A DNA stretch of 64,000 bases. It comes from UBA2136 sp963974105. GTDB taxonomy: Bacteria > Pseudomonadota > Alphaproteobacteria > UBA2136. The stretch's first letter is position 1. Each line of letters starts with the position of its first letter. The notes under the pieces are model-generated. The model was not told the DNA's origin. It did no database searches and was given only the letters and a program-made list of their open reading frames with translations. Below are positions 43,997-53,501 of this stretch, piece by piece. A program made the translations under genes and the position numbers. Location: the NCBI GenBank assembly GCA_963974105.1, contig CAXBBG010000001.1:1-64000 (forward strand), written 5' to 3'.

Positions 43997-44611
43997 TTAC
44001 TGATCTTTGGTCATATCATCTTGCCAGCTATCAATCACCCTATCAACATCACCTTCATAACGGTTCATAGAGCTGTCAAATTGGTTTAGATATGTTAAGC
44101 CCAAGTTGATACCATCTACAATCATATTACGTGCTTGCCATTCACCGTCCTTATTGCGGCGCATGCTGTAAATCAATTTATAAACAGAGCCATCAACGCC
44201 TGTCACGTTCATCACAACTTGTGCTTTTTTACCTGTGTTCACATCATCTTCCGCAGGTAAAACAACCACTGAGTCAGATTCAAATGTCACTAAAGCCTTA
44301 GCGTATAAAGCAACCATTACATCCTTAAAAACCTTCGCAAAACGTTCTTTCTGCTCAGGACTTACTTGCTTCTTATACTTGCCCATAACTGAGTATGAAA
44401 TAGAATCGAAGGCCACAACCGGCTCCAACAATTCACGTACCTTCACCATCAACGCATCAGAATTATCATCGTAAGAATTACGATTTTCTTTAATGGTCAG
44501 TAAAACACGCTGTGCTGATGTTTCAACCACATCATGCGCCGTTCTTTCCACAGCATAGGCCTGTATTGAACTAAATAATAAAGTTAAAAGGAGTAGTTTG
44601 AATTTAAGCAT
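43997..44611 (-). CDS. mlaC: MlaC-like phospholipid-binding protein
   Basis: A 204-residue periplasmic protein of the MlaC/Ttg2D/HpnM family, with a signal peptide 1-20 (ending AYA). Family features: 'SYSVMGKYKKQVSPEQKERF', 'VTGVDGSVYKLIYSM', and a C-terminal 'NMIVDGINLGLTYLNQF'. MlaC ferries phospholipids between the outer-membrane MlaA and an inner-membrane complex. Here it overlaps by eight bases an RND exporter gene; no mlaFED genes are present in the window. Confidence 0.92.
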   Translation of the reverse strand: MLKFKLLLLTLLFSSIQAYAVERTAHDVVETSAQRVLLTIKENRNSYDDNSDALMVKVRELLEPVVAFDSISYSVMGKYKKQVSPEQKERFAKVFKDVMVALYAKALVTFESDSVVVLPAEDDVNTGKKAQVVMNVTGVDGSVYKLIYSMRRNKDGEWQARNMIVDGINLGLTYLNQFDSSMNRYEGDVDRVIDSWQDDMTKDQ

Positions 44612-47075
44612 TCTTTTTTTCCATCTTTTTAGGTTCGTAAAATTTAATAAGCAAGCTTGGTAAAATTGTTAAGTTTGCAAGTAAAGCCAACACCATAGCA
44701 AGAGCTGTCAATACACCAAAGTATACCGTCGGAATAAAGTTAGAGAAGCTCAAAACGGAGAAACCGATCACAACAGTAATAGATGTAAAGTACATCGCAT
44801 TACCAATACTGTGGTGGCTACGTTTAACCGACTCTCTCACATCGCCCGTTTGGTGATATTCGCTTCTAAATCTATATAAATAGTGTATGGCATCATCCAC
44901 GCCAATACCAATAATAATTGCCGCAATAGTAATGGTCATCATATCAAGTGGCATACCATAAAAGCCCATGAACGCCAAAATAACCATAGCTGCTAAAATG
45001 TTTGGTATCAAACCTATCACCGCAAGCTTAACAGAACGTAATAAGAACCAAAACATTCCAAATGTTGCCCCTACGACAAAGATAAGCGTTGAAGCTTGTG
45101 AAGAAAACAACTGTTTCAACATACCATTAAACAGTACAGTCATACCTGTCACATGTACATTTTCCTCAGGCAAATTTAGCTCATTTACTGCATAATTTTT
45201 AATGTCATTGATAAGTTCATCTCTTGAAAAAGCCGCACCCGTTTCATGAACGCGCATAGAAATACGCATCAAGCCGTTTTCTGGTGAAGCATAAGGGTTA
45301 ATAAGCTCATTACGAATATCTTGTGGTACAGCACTTAAAATAGTGACAAGCTCCACAGCACCTAATGGCTGGTCATCATTAAAGGACTGTGCGACACCTT
45401 CAAGTGTAGCAAGTGACATCACTTTACCAATCTCAGGCTTCGTATCAAAATAAGCATGTAGCTTATGTAACACCTCTATTTTATCTGGCGTAAACCAATA
45501 ACGCTCTGGGTAAAGGTCTTCTTCTTCGTTAAAAAAGTCGTCATCTAAGTCTTGCGTAGGATTTACATAGGCTGGAAACTTCACAATCATGTCCATAGGG
45601 ACTGTACCGCCAAAGTTTTCATCAATGAAAACTAAACCATCGTTAATTTCGGTACCCTTTTTAAAATAATCAATAAAACGGCTATCCAAACTAATTAAGC
45701 TCATACCTATAACTGCAATAACGGCCAAAGCAAATGTGCCTTTAAAAATAAACTCTGTTTTATCTATCGCAAAGTTACTTAAAACTTTAATTAAATGAGG
45801 TGAAGATTCAAGTGAGTTGCTTGGCACAGCTTTAGGTATCATCATCAAAGCGACAGCGAAGAATGTGTAAGTTACAAAAAACGCAACCATCACACCTATA
45901 CACATGATCCAGCCAAAGTCGATGACAGGCACAATGTCACTGGTCATCAAAGAGCCGAACGCAACCATAGTCGTTAGAGACGTATATAAACAAGGCTCTA
46001 CTTTATCACGCATTGTTCTTAAGATAATTTGAGCGTGCGTCGCATTTTTGTGTTTACGTACCAATTCATGATATTTGTTAATAAGATGAATGGTGAAAGA
46101 AATAGTAGTAATAGCTAACAGCGAAATAAAGTTAGATGAAATGACAGTCGCAGGTTGATGTATATAACCTAAAATACCTACTGTGATTAAAATTGTAATC
46201 GCCGTTGTTGCGATAGGAATAAACACCCAACGTATACGTCTAAAGAATGCAAACAACATAATTACAATCAAAACAAGAACTGTCGCACCAAAGGTAACGA
46301 TATCACTTTTAACATATTGTATCATGTCGGATGCAACAAGCGATACACCACCAAGGTGAGACACAGCATCACTACTTAAGCTATCGCGTATATTACGAAT
46401 TTGTTCTAACAACTCGTCACGTTTTACGACAAAAGCGGCTTTACTAGAAAGATATGAACGATTTACTTTTTCAAGCTGTAATTTTTCTTCTGCTGTTGGT
46501 GTTATCAGTTTATGTAAAAGGTCTCGCTGTTTAATAAGAGAGAGCAATTCTTCATCAACTTTTAAATTTAAGCGTATAAGCGCTGTTTTCCCATCTTCTG
46601 AAATAAGCTGATTTTTAAACAGAGGGCTTGTTGTTAACTCATCAAAAGCAAGTTTAAAGTTAACATCTTCAGACTGAATCGTGCGATACCCTGTTGAAAG
46701 TTCAGAAATTGGAATCGGCGGACTTTTTAAAAGAGGCGCATTAAGAATAGAGGTAACAGATTTAACGCCTTCAAGTGCATTCAACCTTCTAACCAATAAG
46801 TCCAATTTATTGATTACTTCTTGCGAGAATAATTCGTCATAAATAGGGCTATAAGTTAAATATAAAAAGTCTTCTTCACCAAACGTTTCACTTACTTCCC
46901 TGTAATATAACAAGTCAGGGTCAGATTCTGCAACCAGTGTATCGGCAGAAGCATCAAACGTAAAACGCTGAGAAAAATAACCTGCTACGGTACAAAATGC
47001 AATAATAACAACCATCATTGTTAATGATTGCTCTAAGCAACGCCTGTAAATATTTAAAAATATACCTTGCAGCAA
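44604..47075 (-). CDS. RND/MMPL superfamily exporter (HpnN-like)
   Basis: An 823-residue inner-membrane protein with two repeats, each one TM segment, a large periplasmic loop and a sterol-sensing-like five-TM bundle ('IVMLFAFFRRIRWVFIPIA', 'TMVAFGSLM'; 'IIIGIGVDDAIHYLYRF'). This is the hydrophobe/amphiphile MMPL layout seen in HpnN. The start is TTG 47075 with AAAGGGG seven bases before it. It sits between mlaA and mlaC and overlaps mlaC, so it probably powers lipid movement in this Mla-like system. Hopanoid transport is an alternative. Confidence 0.88.
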   Translation of the reverse strand: MLQGIFLNIYRRCLEQSLTMMVVIIAFCTVAGYFSQRFTFDASADTLVAESDPDLLYYREVSETFGEEDFLYLTYSPIYDELFSQEVINKLDLLVRRLNALEGVKSVTSILNAPLLKSPPIPISELSTGYRTIQSEDVNFKLAFDELTTSPLFKNQLISEDGKTALIRLNLKVDEELLSLIKQRDLLHKLITPTAEEKLQLEKVNRSYLSSKAAFVVKRDELLEQIRNIRDSLSSDAVSHLGGVSLVASDMIQYVKSDIVTFGATVLVLIVIMLFAFFRRIRWVFIPIATTAITILITVGILGYIHQPATVISSNFISLLAITTISFTIHLINKYHELVRKHKNATHAQIILRTMRDKVEPCLYTSLTTMVAFGSLMTSDIVPVIDFGWIMCIGVMVAFFVTYTFFAVALMMIPKAVPSNSLESSPHLIKVLSNFAIDKTEFIFKGTFALAVIAVIGMSLISLDSRFIDYFKKGTEINDGLVFIDENFGGTVPMDMIVKFPAYVNPTQDLDDDFFNEEEDLYPERYWFTPDKIEVLHKLHAYFDTKPEIGKVMSLATLEGVAQSFNDDQPLGAVELVTILSAVPQDIRNELINPYASPENGLMRISMRVHETGAAFSRDELINDIKNYAVNELNLPEENVHVTGMTVLFNGMLKQLFSSQASTLIFVVGATFGMFWFLLRSVKLAVIGLIPNILAAMVILAFMGFYGMPLDMMTITIAAIIIGIGVDDAIHYLYRFRSEYHQTGDVRESVKRSHHSIGNAMYFTSITVVIGFSVLSFSNFIPTVYFGVLTALAMVLALLANLTILPSLLIKFYEPKKMEKKNA

Positions 47076-47115
47076 GATAGAACCCCTTTGTAATATTATT
47101 TCTTAGCTATCTAAA

Positions 47116-47829
47116 TTACTCATCATCCAAAAAAGGATCACCTTCACTTGTGGCACCGTCCACAATTAGGCTTTCACGCCTTTGCATATACGCATCACGT
47201 AAAAATACGTACTTGTCGCCAGATACAAGCCTTTCAGCTTTTAGTAAGGAAGCACGTGTATCAATGAGGTTAAGTACTTTCATCTTATTTTCTGTACCGC
47301 GACGATATTTAAAATAATCTGAATTATATGGTTCTACATGTGCATGAGCAACCATACCTAAACCATCACGAATATTGCTAGGTCCAAAAAGTGGTAACAT
47401 AATGTATGGACCGCTCTGCATTCCCCAAACGCCAAAGGTTTGTCCAAAATCTTCATCATGCTCTTCTAGTCCAAATTTTTGAGCAACGTCAAATAAACCA
47501 GCAACACCAAATGTTGAGTTTACAAGAAAGCGTGTTGTGTCTTGCATGCCAATCTTAAATTTTCCTTGCAAAAATTGGTTAGCACAAACAACTGGGTACT
47601 TTAGATTGCTGAAAAAATTCCCAACACCTTGCTGGGCAAAATCAGGAACGGTTGTACTATACCCTTTAGCTACTGGTTTTAAAATATAATCATCAAGTGT
47701 CGTGTTAAAACTAAAAACAGCACGGTTAAATGGTTCTATAGGGTCATTTACACCTTGCTTAGAAGCACAAGCCGTCAGCATAATTAAGGCAGCGATAACC
47801 ATGAAATTTTTAGATAGAGTTTTGCCCAT
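47116..47829 (-). CDS. mlaA: MlaA/VacJ outer-membrane lipoprotein
   Basis: A 237-residue lipoprotein; lipobox LTAC, Cys21. MlaA family motifs: 'DPIEPFNRAVFSFN', 'NFFSNLKYPV', 'GLFDVAQKFGLEEHDEDFG', 'GPYIMLPLFGPSNIRDG'. It removes surface-exposed phospholipids from the outer leaflet, together with MlaC. It is the first gene of the mlaA-RND-mlaC operon, 40 bases before the RND gene. Confidence 0.95.
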   Translation of the reverse strand: MGKTLSKNFMVIAALIMLTACASKQGVNDPIEPFNRAVFSFNTTLDDYILKPVAKGYSTTVPDFAQQGVGNFFSNLKYPVVCANQFLQGKFKIGMQDTTRFLVNSTFGVAGLFDVAQKFGLEEHDEDFGQTFGVWGMQSGPYIMLPLFGPSNIRDGLGMVAHAHVEPYNSDYFKYRRGTENKMKVLNLIDTRASLLKAERLVSGDKYVFLRDAYMQRRESLIVDGATSEGDPFLDDE

Positions 47830-47982
47830 AGAATTTTTCCGTCAATTTATTTTTATAAAACCATTTACACACAATACATATCATGTAGATTATAGTTAGC
47901 AAATGCAAGCAACAGAGTATCTTTTCTGAACAAATAAGCCAACTATAATGTGTAAAATTATTCATTTTAACCCTATTTTAGC

Positions 47983-48198
47983 TTATTTTTTTGGCAAACG
48001 TACACGCTGACAAGTTTGGCACACGTTATTTTCCCATTTAGGGGACTCGTTTACAAACTCAGAACAATAAGAACACTTTGAAAGATTTATAGTTTCATCC
48101 ACATCTTTACGGTCATCAGATTTAACCTTAAATAAAGCTTTAAATACGGCAAAAAGTAATAAAAAGATCCCTAAAAGTATAAAGGTAAGTTTCAACAT
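47983..48198 (-). CDS. small membrane protein with zinc-ribbon tail
   Basis: A 71-residue protein: one N-terminal TM ('TFILLGIFLLLFAVFKALF'), a polar linker and a C-terminal CxxC...CxxC pair ('CSYCSEF', 'CQTCQRV') that should bind zinc. No function is known. It overlaps the TlpA-like gene stop by one base (TAATG), so it is translationally coupled. Confidence 0.75.
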   Translation of the reverse strand: MLKLTFILLGIFLLLFAVFKALFKVKSDDRKDVDETINLSKCSYCSEFVNESPKWENNVCQTCQRVRLPKK

Positions 48199-48725
48199 TA
48201 ATAACTAAGGCCCACTGCTTTTTTCATGCGCGCCTGTAATACCTCAGACATCCAATCTCGTTCTCCTAAAAAAACATCTTTTACAACGCCATTCTTATCA
48301 ATCAAAAAGGAAACGGGCAAGCCTTGCGCATCAAGTTGAGCGCGAGACTGACGACCAAAAGAATCAAATAACACTTGAATAGATTTTAGATCATGTTTAT
48401 TTACAAATTGCTGCACTTTAGTAGCGTCAGCGTCCGTAGAAAGAGCTATCACCCGAAAATAACCTTGTTTGGCCAAAGATTCTAAAGCTGGCAGCTCCTT
48501 AACACAGGGTGCACACCATGTTGCCCATACATTAAAAAGAATAGGCTTGTCTATGATGGATGGCATACTACTTTCAGGATTTCCATCCAATGTTTCAACG
48601 TCAAAAATTGGGAATTTTTCACCCACAAGGCGGTGAGCAGGTTCAGAAGAACAGGCTGCGACAACCAACAATGTTATAGCTAAGATAGATTTAAAAACTC
48701 TATTAAACTGCACGTGAAGCCACAC
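48198..48725 (-). CDS. TlpA/ResA-like thioredoxin lipoprotein
   Basis: A 175-residue thioredoxin-fold lipoprotein: lipobox VAAC (Cys25) and active-site WCAPC (Cys71/Cys74) in 'NVWATWCAPCVKELP', with cis-Pro in 'GLPVSFLIDKNG'. It would be a periplasmic reductant, as in cytochrome c maturation or copper-site assembly. The start is GTG: 48725 overlaps the regulator gene by 23 bases, and GTG 48713 is an alternative. The cbb3 genes and several c-type cytochromes in the window are plausible clients. Confidence 0.85.
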   Translation of the reverse strand: MWLHVQFNRVFKSILAITLLVVAACSSEPAHRLVGEKFPIFDVETLDGNPESSMPSIIDKPILFNVWATWCAPCVKELPALESLAKQGYFRVIALSTDADATKVQQFVNKHDLKSIQVLFDSFGRQSRAQLDAQGLPVSFLIDKNGVVKDVFLGERDWMSEVLQARMKKAVGLSY

Positions 48726-49293
48726 CCAAAGTACTTACCGAAAAAGCTTCCCAACGCTCTGATACTTCGACCATAGGGAATCCATAAACTTGCGCCATAG
48801 ACGCTGACACCAACATACCGTAAAATATTTCAGTCCCCTGCTCTGGTGAAAGACCTTCAGCAAGTTCATTTCTAGCCTGACCTATGCGTAAAATTTGAGC
48901 AATTTGAGAGCGCATTTTAGCATGGAGCATTTTAATACGCTCTGCCACACCCGAAGCTTCTGTTGCACCATGCCCTAAATACAAGCGTGCCAAACCTGGG
49001 TGACCTTCAATAAAGTCCATATAGTGGTTAAAGACAGTACTCATACGCAAAACCGTGTCTTGGCTTTCTTGCTGTGCAGCATTAAAGGGCCCTAATAAAT
49101 TTGTTTCCATATAAGCTAGAAGTGACGAGAAAATCTCATCTTTAGATTTATAATGACGGTAAATAGCAGCGTCTGTCACATGAATTGTTTTAGCAATCTT
49201 GCTAATTGTCACACGCCCCGCTGGATCTTCTAACAATGTTGAAACCGCACGTAAAATACGTAGTTTACCTTCTGTCATTTCACCTAAGCTCAT
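48703..49293 (-). CDS. TetR-family regulator, SlmA-like
   Basis: A 196-residue TetR-fold protein. The N-terminal HTH (about 27-48: 'VTISKIAKTIHVTDAAIYRHY') and the following 'KSKDEIFSSLLAYMETNLLG' resemble SlmA, the nucleoid-occlusion factor, more than drug-efflux repressors. The C-terminal ligand/dimer domain is all helical. It is the first gene of an operon with the TlpA-like and zinc-ribbon genes, which argues equally for a local regulator. The 205 bases upstream (49294-49498) show no other gene. Confidence 0.8.
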   Translation of the reverse strand: MSLGEMTEGKLRILRAVSTLLEDPAGRVTISKIAKTIHVTDAAIYRHYKSKDEIFSSLLAYMETNLLGPFNAAQQESQDTVLRMSTVFNHYMDFIEGHPGLARLYLGHGATEASGVAERIKMLHAKMRSQIAQILRIGQARNELAEGLSPEQGTEIFYGMLVSASMAQVYGFPMVEVSERWEAFSVSTLGVASRAV

Positions 49294-49498
49294 AAAACCG
49301 TCCTCTTTATTAAATCTATACCCTTCATAAAATACGACAATTTATTACCGTTGTCATCCATTTACGTAAACAACTACTGACATATCAGTCAAAAATGCAA
49401 CATTTTTAATCAAGCAGAGAATATATGGCTAAATTAAGCCCGGTAAGTGCCATGCTCAAAGTGGCTTGCATAAGCACCGCAAAAGAATGCGTAACAAC

Positions 49499-50161
49499 TT
49501 ATTTAGGCATATGCATCTTCAACCAATCTGTAAAAGTGTCATACTGAACATGTACGTGTGGCAAATGCCTATGACACTCTGGCTGGTTAACCAATACCGT
49601 ATTCATCCCTAATTTATGTGCCGTCACCAAGTTTGAAAGGTTGTCTTCGAACATTGCACAATTTTCACCCTTAACCTTCATACGCTCCATAATTTCTAAA
49701 TAGATATCAGGATTTGGCTTAAATCTTTTCTGCCTAACATCTTCTATATCAATCGAGATCACCTCGTCAAAATGATGCGTTAATCCAAGATGCTTTAAAA
49801 ACTTTTCTGCATGTGTTGGATGCCCATTGGTAAACAAAACTTTATTCCCTGGCAATTGCTTTAGCTTTTCTTGAGTTAGTGTGCACACCTCAATATCACG
49901 GATATGAATAGCATCAATTTCTTTCCACCAATGATGCACATCAAATTGAGGGATATGGTCAAGCCATCCACCTAAATAAAAACCATGCTTATTAAACTCT
50001 TTCGCAAGCACCCTTCCTTCAGATTCAGGAATACCGTACATTTTTTCGATATATTCAAAAAATTGGCCAAACGCGCGTTTTTCCCAACTTGATGTATTCG
50101 GATAAAGCGTATGATCCAAATCAAATATCCACGTGTTTACTTTTTCATAACCTTGAATCAT
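49499..50161 (-). CDS. HAD phosphatase (pyrimidine 5'-nucleotidase-like)
   Basis: A 220-residue HAD hydrolase with nucleophile motif 'FDLDHTLYP', motif II 'LFTNGHP', motif III Lys in 'KRFKPNPDIY' and motif IV 'MFEDNLSNL'. Sequence features match the SDT1/PHM8-type pyrimidine nucleotidase group. It is the second of two tandem paralogues, one base after the first. The substrate is not certain. Confidence 0.87.
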   Translation of the reverse strand: MIQGYEKVNTWIFDLDHTLYPNTSSWEKRAFGQFFEYIEKMYGIPESEGRVLAKEFNKHGFYLGGWLDHIPQFDVHHWWKEIDAIHIRDIEVCTLTQEKLKQLPGNKVLFTNGHPTHAEKFLKHLGLTHHFDEVISIDIEDVRQKRFKPNPDIYLEIMERMKVKGENCAMFEDNLSNLVTAHKLGMNTVLVNQPECHRHLPHVHVQYDTFTDWLKMHMPK

Positions 50162-50162
50162 G

Positions 50163-50810
50163 CTAATCCTTTATTGCATCATGTAAAAAATCTAGAACAT
50201 TATCATATATATAGTCAGCCACGCCTTCCGTGTCAGGCTTGTCGCCATGTACGTAGACCGTTGTTATACCAAGACCTTTGGCCGTCTTTAAATTTTTCAA
50301 GCTATCTTCCACCATGACACATTCAGTGCCTGCAACCCCTAAGGACTTAAGCACAAAATCATACGGTGCCAGATTTGGCTTTGAATCAAAATCAAACATG
50401 GTTACATCAAATATTTTTTCAAAAATATCCACATAATCAAGTGCCGTTAAAACCTTACCTGCATGACAAGACGGGGAGTTTGTAAAAACCACTTTACGGC
50501 CTTTTAAAGACATAAGGGCATCTTTCGTTTGTAAGCATGATTTCAGTAAGCTGGTATCTAGGTCAAACCCTTCACTGATAAAAGAGTCCATATCCACCGC
50601 CGCTTCACGGTGCAAGCCTGTAAAAGGCGCTCCACCATGTGTTTTGATTAGCTTTTGGCAATAAGCAGAACATTCTTCCATGGTTAAGCCTAAATGCCTG
50701 GCTAATGTTGTTCTTATAGTATGCGTCATATGAGCACTGAAAGCTTCTGGTGCATATAGGGTATCGTCCAAGTCAAATATCCATACTTTTACGTGCGAAA
50801 ATTGACCCAT
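50163..50810 (-). CDS. HAD phosphatase (pyrimidine 5'-nucleotidase-like)
   Basis: A 215-residue paralogue of the next gene: motif I 'FDLDDTLYAPEA', motif II 'VFTNSPS', motif III Lys in 'SKPNLAPYDF', and motif IV 'MVEDSLKNL'. The cap region differs clearly from that of its neighbour, so the two may have separate substrates. It lies 17 bases downstream of engB and may be cotranscribed with it. Confidence 0.88.
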   Translation of the reverse strand: MGQFSHVKVWIFDLDDTLYAPEAFSAHMTHTIRTTLARHLGLTMEECSAYCQKLIKTHGGAPFTGLHREAAVDMDSFISEGFDLDTSLLKSCLQTKDALMSLKGRKVVFTNSPSCHAGKVLTALDYVDIFEKIFDVTMFDFDSKPNLAPYDFVLKSLGVAGTECVMVEDSLKNLKTAKGLGITTVYVHGDKPDTEGVADYIYDNVLDFLHDAIKD

Positions 50811-50827
50811 AACAAAAACCCTTTTCT

Positions 50828-51454
50828 TTATTTTAAATCACACGCCTTTAATAAAGACATTTTAATGTCATCTAAGCCAAGACCTTTTTCGGAAGAACTT
50901 TCCAGAACCTTATCGTCTACGAAAACAATCTCTGCAGCCTCTTTTGCTGTTTCTTTTAGAACAACATGCACAGCCTTACCGCGAACTTTGTCCATCTTCG
51001 TTAAAATAATTTGAGATTGAACCCCCATATTGGCAAGGAGAGTAAGTGTTTCTCTATCAACATCCTTCAAACCACGACGACCATCAACCAGCACATAAAC
51101 CTTTTTTAGACTTCGGCGTTCACTGAAGTATCTTTCTGTCATTCGGGCAATTTTAAATGACATTTCTTTAGACATTTTAGCGTAACCATAACCCGGTAAA
51201 TCGACCAAAATAAAGTCATCACGTGCTTGAAAAAAATGAATCCCTTTTGTCGCCCCTGGATTACTTGAGGTACGCGCCAATTTATTACGCTTCATCAACG
51301 CATTTATAAGAGATGACTTCCCAACGTTTGAGCGACCAATAAAGGCAACTTCCGGCAAACCTTCTGGTGGGAATGCAATAGCAGAAATTTCGGTACCCCA
51401 CACATGGTTAACCTCACCATTAAAAAAGCTTTTAAGTGATCGCTGTTGTGACAT
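50828..51454 (-). CDS. engB: ribosome-biogenesis GTPase EngB (YihA/YsxC)
   Basis: A 208-residue GTPase for 50S assembly. G1 'GRSNVGKSSLIN', G3 'DLPGYGYA' and G4 'TKMD' are present, along with the family's 'SSNPGATKGIHFF'. Its ATG follows the yidC stop directly (TAAATG). The grouping yidC-engB is typical of alphaproteobacteria. Confidence 0.96.
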   Translation of the reverse strand: MSQQRSLKSFFNGEVNHVWGTEISAIAFPPEGLPEVAFIGRSNVGKSSLINALMKRNKLARTSSNPGATKGIHFFQARDDFILVDLPGYGYAKMSKEMSFKIARMTERYFSERRSLKKVYVLVDGRRGLKDVDRETLTLLANMGVQSQIILTKMDKVRGKAVHVVLKETAKEAAEIVFVDDKVLESSSEKGLGLDDIKMSLLKACDLK

Positions 51455-53158
51455 TTATTTTTTACCTTTAGGTGTTGTGCTTGTTTGCGCTTCAAGACGA
51501 CGCATAATATACCATTGCTGAGCAATCGAAAGTACGTTGTTTACCACCCAATACAATACCAAACCAGCAGGGAACATTGCAAACATCACGGTAAAGATAA
51601 CAGGCAATGCGCTCATAACCTTGCGCTGTATGGGGTCAGCCACCGGTGGGTTTAGTTTTTGCTGGAAGAACATAGAAACACCCATCAAAACTGGCAATAC
51701 AAAGAACGGATCATTTGCACTCAAGTCATGTATCCAACCTACAAATGGTGCATGACGAAACTCAAATGAAATCAAAATAACTTTGTAAAATGCGAAGAAT
51801 ATAGGAATTTGAACCAACATTGGCCAACAACCAGAAGCTGGGTTTACCTTATGCTTCTTATAAAGCTTCATCATCTCTAGGCCCATTTGCTCACGGTTAT
51901 CACCTAAACGCTCTTTTAAAGCTTCCATTTCAGGTGTAATCAATTTCATACGCGCCATAGAACGGTAGCTCTTATTTGCTAGTGGCAATAAAAGAACTTT
52001 TAAAACAACTGTAGAAAGAATAATTGCGACACCCAGGTTGCCAAACATATTACCAAAATACATTAACATACTGTAAAGAGGCAATGAGATGACTTGATAC
52101 CATCCGTAATCAACAGATTCCTCAAGTCCAACAGACTCTTTAGCCATTTCATTACGTTTATTAGGCCCTATATAAAGACTGTATGACTTTGTATAAATTC
52201 CGCCATTAGCTGCCACGCGGCTTGCTTGCGGTGTTTGCACAATAACGCTGTAAAAATCACGGCCCGCTACATTGCTGTATTTAAACTGCCATGTATTTTC
52301 AGATTGCTGATCGGGTATAAGCGCCGCCAAGAAATAACGTGATTTAATACCAAGCCATCCCTTTTCACCTGTGTACTTAATTTTCTTATCCGTCTTAATG
52401 TCGTCATAATTACTTTCGTACTTCACGCCATCAATCAATGCCTCAGGTCCAATAAAGTTATAAAAAGTGCTTTGCTCAGCCGTGTAACCTTCGCCACCTT
52501 TTTCTAAACCATCAGCTTTATGAATTTGTGCATAGTGACCAATTTGAACATCTTCATCGCTGCGGTTAATCACTTCATCAACGACACGCACCGTATAAGC
52601 ATCGTTTTGTAATGAAAATGTACGTAAAAACTCTTGCCCACGATCATTGTTCCATTTTAGAACCAATGGTGAAGAAGCTGTTAAAGATGAACCTTGTGCT
52701 TGCCAAGGTGTATTTCCATTTGGCACAGGCACCGCTGTACTTTGCCAGCCTGCATCAAAGAAGTGGATACGCTTACCGCTTGAAGAAAACATTGAAACGC
52801 GATCTTCGCCTTTAAGTTCAATATCATAACGACTTAACAAAAGCTCATCAATACGGCCACCTGTTAAAGCAACACCCCCTGTTAGGACATTATTCGACAA
52901 AGCGATACGCTCAACCGAACTTGCCGATGGCGTTGCTGCAAGGTCATGAACATCATTAGATATTTGCATTTCAGGGGAACCTGGCAAGACGCCCGCTATA
53001 GATGGCGTCGAAGATACCGCTACTGGTGAAGCTGCTGGTGCCACAGGTGGATTAAAGTATTCCCATCCCATCATAGCGGCTACTGCCACAAAAACTGCCA
53101 ATAACAGACCATTATTACCTTCTGGTTGCTTGCTTTGACGCGGGTCAAATGATGTCAT
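51455..53158 (-). CDS. yidC: membrane protein insertase YidC
   Basis: A 567-residue Gram-negative-type YidC. TM1 (about 17-35) is followed by the large periplasmic beta-sandwich P1 domain, then five TM segments (about 355-550) with 'GCWPMLVQIPIFFAFYKV' and a cytoplasmic hairpin 'MKLITPEMEALKERL'. It inserts and folds inner-membrane proteins with or without Sec. It lies in the rpmH-rnpA-yidD-yidC-engB block. Confidence 0.97.
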   Translation of the reverse strand: MTSFDPRQSKQPEGNNGLLLAVFVAVAAMMGWEYFNPPVAPAASPVAVSSTPSIAGVLPGSPEMQISNDVHDLAATPSASSVERIALSNNVLTGGVALTGGRIDELLLSRYDIELKGEDRVSMFSSSGKRIHFFDAGWQSTAVPVPNGNTPWQAQGSSLTASSPLVLKWNNDRGQEFLRTFSLQNDAYTVRVVDEVINRSDEDVQIGHYAQIHKADGLEKGGEGYTAEQSTFYNFIGPEALIDGVKYESNYDDIKTDKKIKYTGEKGWLGIKSRYFLAALIPDQQSENTWQFKYSNVAGRDFYSVIVQTPQASRVAANGGIYTKSYSLYIGPNKRNEMAKESVGLEESVDYGWYQVISLPLYSMLMYFGNMFGNLGVAIILSTVVLKVLLLPLANKSYRSMARMKLITPEMEALKERLGDNREQMGLEMMKLYKKHKVNPASGCWPMLVQIPIFFAFYKVILISFEFRHAPFVGWIHDLSANDPFFVLPVLMGVSMFFQQKLNPPVADPIQRKVMSALPVIFTVMFAMFPAGLVLYWVVNNVLSIAQQWYIMRRLEAQTSTTPKGKK

Positions 53159-53201
53159 TTTATCTTATCTTTCTTTAATATATAAATAGCTTATACTTAT
53201 T

Positions 53202-53501
53202 TTATTTTAAATTCGACCTTTCATTGGTCGATTTATGGCAACAACGCTTAAATTCATATGTTTCAGGCACGGGGTCATACCCACCTGGGTGGAATGGCCC
53301 ACATTTTACTAAACGTTTAGCCGTAAGCCAAGCTCCCTTTGCACCACCATGCACTTTTAATGACTCAAGGGCATAGCCAGAACAACTTGGATAAAAACGG
53401 CATTTACCACCAAACTGCCTAAAAACAGGAGATAATACAAAGCGATACGCAACAACAACAACCTGCAAAATAGCCTTTAAAATTTGATCTAGATAGCGCA
53501 T
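53202..53501 (-). CDS. yidD: membrane protein insertion efficiency factor YidD
   Basis: A 99-residue protein with an amphipathic N-terminus and the diagnostic 'CRFYPSCSGYALESL' and 'RLVKCGPFHPGGYDPVP'. It assists YidC-dependent insertion. It overlaps rnpA by 13 bases, as is common for this pair. The Cys/His-rich end ('KRCCHKS') is a lineage extension. Confidence 0.95.
   Translation of the reverse strand: MRYLDQILKAILQVVVVAYRFVLSPVFRQFGGKCRFYPSCSGYALESLKVHGGAKGAWLTAKRLVKCGPFHPGGYDPVPETYEFKRCCHKSTNERSNLK

Noticed and set aside
49424..49546. A 40-codon frame beginning ATG GCT AAA opposite the end of the HAD gene
   Set aside because: It overlaps the HAD gene antisense, with no clear ribosome site or recognisable sequence.
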